From positions 1-7,295 of the forward strand of contig JAUVXT010000127.1 of NCBI GenBank assembly GCA_030603465.1: a stretch of 7,295 bases of DNA, in the 5' to 3' direction. The notes below the pieces were generated by a model that was given only the letters and a program-made list of their open reading frames with translations, made no database searches and was not told the origin of the DNA. Shown piece after piece: positions 5,306 to 7,295 of the stretch. This stretch comes from Deltaproteobacteria bacterium (GTDB lineage Bacteria; Desulfobacterota; Syntrophia; Syntrophales; UBA2210). How positions within the stretch are numbered: position 1 is the first letter of the stretch; each line of letters starts with the position of its first letter. Both the position numbers and the translations under genes were made by a program.

Positions 5306-7295
5306 ATGACCAAAATCAATAAACCCACAAATGGAAAGAACTCAATCTCGGAAAAGACCGGTTTAATATTTCCGCTTGGTAAAGACCTCCGCTTTCAGAG
5401 ATGGATCATAGCGGTTGTGATGAGTCTTACCCTCTCATTAATATTATATCCACAGATTATTCCCCGCACCCATCCTGAATACAGGGAAGGATCCATTGCA
5501 ACGAAAAACATTAAGGCAGACCGTGATTTCCTGGTAGAGGATAGGGCATCAACAAAACAAAAGAAATTGATTGAAATAGAAAAGATAAGGCCCATCTATG
5601 ATTACGACAGGGATATGCCGGCAAAGACAGGAATCATTCTTGCGAAAGCATTTCTTACAGCGGGCGAAGACTACAGAAACGCCGACGCAAAGAAAGACCC
5701 CGGTTTTGACAAAAAATTAAGAGGTGATTTCGAGAAACTTGCAAGGATTAAACTCACTGTCAGTGAATATAAATCGCTCTACAGGTATAAATTTTCATTT
5801 GATATATGCAACGATGCCGTAAAACTGATTTACATGGTGTATAACAGCGGACCGGTACGCAACGAAACGATTAAAAGCATTATCCGTGATAAGGGAATCA
5901 CAATACGTGACATAAAGACCCAGAAAGAGAGGGAGGAAAACGATCTCTCGTCCATACTGATCATGAATGATGCCTACGACCTCATTCTGAAACATTCAAA
6001 GACCGTACTCAAAGATAAGTCAAAGCACATAATATCGGTGACTGTTGCCCTCGCCAAAAAGCTGGTAACGCCTAACCTTACGTTTGCCAAAAATGATACG
6101 GAAACGAGGAAACAACTCGCATGGGACAACATCAAACCGGTCTTTTACAAGGTTCAGAAGAATGAAATGATTATCCGGGAAGGAGAGAAGATAACTCCTT
6201 CCGACCTGGACAAACTCGATATACTTTTTCAGGACCAGGAGAAGGGGGAGAGGATGTTGAACTTCTCCGCCTTCCTTGGCATGTTCCTCACGATTTTACT
6301 ATTATCATTCGTCCTCTACAAAATATTTGAAAACTTTCTGAAATCTTTGAGGAATACGAATACCGACATGCTATTCCTGAGCATAACAATGATTCTTCAG
6401 TTGTTATTAGCCAAGGCGGGTATATTTATATGTGAATCAATTGAGTATACCTTCAATATAGTCCCCGCATATGCCGCCTTCTACGCCATACCCGTTACAG
6501 TGGGCGCCATGCTTGTCGCGCTTCTTATAACCAGTCGAATGGGATTGATTTTTTCCGTAGGTTCTTCTTTCCTGATGGCCTTCCTCTTTGAAGAAAAAAT
6601 GACTATTTTTCTCTTTTCATTCATCGGAAGCGTTGTTGCAACCCACAGAATTATTCACTGCAAACAGCGTTCGGATTATTTTAAAACGGGACTTTTGATA
6701 GGTGTGGCGAACACGGCAATTATTATCTGTTTCGCACTTTTATCGGGCAATTTATTCACCACAGATACCCTCATTAAACTGCTGATGGGAATCGTCGGCG
6801 GCGTCTTAGCCGGAATTATTGTATCAGGAATCGTTCCATTCTTTGAGACACTCTTTGGTTATACCACAGACATAAAACTCCTGGAACTGGCAAATCTCAA
6901 TCAACCTATATTTCAACAAATGATCATGGTGGCGCCGGGAACCTATCATCACAGCATAGTTGTGGCCTCAATGGTTGAAGCGGCAGCGGAAGCCATAAAC
7001 GCAAATTCTCTCCTGGCAAAGGTCAGCGCCTATTATCATGACATAGGTAAGATGAAAAAGCCGATTTATTACATCGAAAATCAACAAAACTGGGAAAACA
7101 AGCACGATTCCCTCACACCGCAGATGAGCAGTCTCGTCATAACATCGCATGTCAAGGATGGATGCGCCCTTGCAAAAGAATACAAACTGGGAAGACCCAT
7201 AATAGATATAATAAGGCAACATCACGGCACAAGCATTGTGAGCTATTTTTACGAAAAGGCAAAAAAGGATAAGGATATTTCCGGCCAATCGACAC
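5306..7295 (+). CDS. 7TM-HD family phosphohydrolase, PgpH/YqfF type (3' end cut off)
   Basis: The frame is open from ATG 5306 to the window end, giving 663 codons. The family usually runs to about 700-850 residues. Order of parts: a short cytoplasmic N-terminus; a membrane anchor (about 33-52); a large extracytoplasmic domain (about 53-315, the 7TMR-HDED type); about seven membrane helices (about 320-515); then a cytoplasmic HD domain. HD metal ligands are visible: H548-H549 in TYHHS, H578-D579 in YYHDIGK, H615 in TSHVKDG, and H639-H640 in QHHGTS. In Listeria PgpH this architecture hydrolyses cyclic-di-AMP, so the same activity is likely here but not proven. AGGA (5291-5294) is a modest Shine-Dalgarno sequence 11 bases before the ATG, and no other in-frame start lies between it and the membrane anchor. 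It follows phoH closely and probably shares its transcript. The C-terminal end of the HD domain is missing only because the window stops. Confidence 0.93.
   Translation, partial: MTKINKPTNGKNSISEKTGLIFPLGKDLRFQRWIIAVVMSLTLSLILYPQIIPRTHPEYREGSIATKNIKADRDFLVEDRASTKQKKLIEIEKIRPIYDYDRDMPAKTGIILAKAFLTAGEDYRNADAKKDPGFDKKLRGDFEKLARIKLTVSEYKSLYRYKFSFDICNDAVKLIYMVYNSGPVRNETIKSIIRDKGITIRDIKTQKEREENDLSSILIMNDAYDLILKHSKTVLKDKSKHIISVTVALAKKLVTPNLTFAKNDTETRKQLAWDNIKPVFYKVQKNEMIIREGEKITPSDLDKLDILFQDQEKGERMLNFSAFLGMFLTILLLSFVLYKIFENFLKSLRNTNTDMLFLSITMILQLLLAKAGIFICESIEYTFNIVPAYAAFYAIPVTVGAMLVALLITSRMGLIFSVGSSFLMAFLFEEKMTIFLFSFIGSVVATHRIIHCKQRSDYFKTGLLIGVANTAIIICFALLSGNLFTTDTLIKLLMGIVGGVLAGIIVSGIVPFFETLFGYTTDIKLLELANLNQPIFQQMIMVAPGTYHHSIVVASMVEAAAEAINANSLLAKVSAYYHDIGKMKKPIYYIENQQNWENKHDSLTPQMSSLVITSHVKDGCALAKEYKLGRPIIDIIRQHHGTSIVSYFYEKAKKDKDISGQST

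Noticed and set aside
6968..7288. Minus-strand open frame near the window end
   Set aside because: It is opposite the HD domain of the 7TM-HD protein, whose metal-binding motifs read cleanly on the plus strand.

Overview
The window holds five genes, all on the + strand: three peptidase-family genes, then two genes of a conserved housekeeping pair. No rRNA, tRNA, CRISPR array, transposase or phage gene is visible. The second peptidase is a clear lipoprotein precursor with no inner-membrane retention Asp after the Cys. That suggests a diderm (Gram-negative-type) bacterium. Base composition is moderate, with AGA, AGG and ATA codons common. The gene styles resemble Desulfobacterota (former Deltaproteobacteria) or Spirochaetota, but I cannot settle the lineage from sequence alone.

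Layout. Positions 1-130 are AT-rich, apparently non-coding DNA with a few short inverted or direct repeats. Positions 131-1543 encode an M16 (insulinase/pitrilysin-type) zinc peptidase with an intact HxxEH motif, but with no ordinary start codon in its open frame before that motif. Positions 1540-2952 encode a second M16-fold protein, a lipoprotein with a destroyed zinc motif but an intact Arg/Tyr pair. Positions 2942-4183 encode an M20-family metallohydrolase. These three genes overlap by 4 and 11 bases and look like one translationally coupled operon. A 104-base gap follows, with an AT-rich hairpin. Then come phoH (4288-5277, TTG start) and a 7TM-HD phosphohydrolase of the PgpH/YqfF type (5306 to the window end, cut off).

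How the genes may work together. The two M16 proteins look like complementary halves of a heterodimer. The first carries the zinc site and has Thr where the substrate-binding Tyr is expected. The second has lost all three zinc-motif residues and keeps Arg and Tyr 13 residues apart. The M20 enzyme could trim the peptides they release. phoH followed by a 7TM-HD gene is a widespread arrangement, usually with ybeY next, and is linked to RNA handling and, through the HD domain, to cyclic-di-AMP breakdown.

I see no clearly unprecedented system. The points most worth checking are the defective 5' end of the first M16 gene and the reciprocal loss of active-site residues in the M16 pair.
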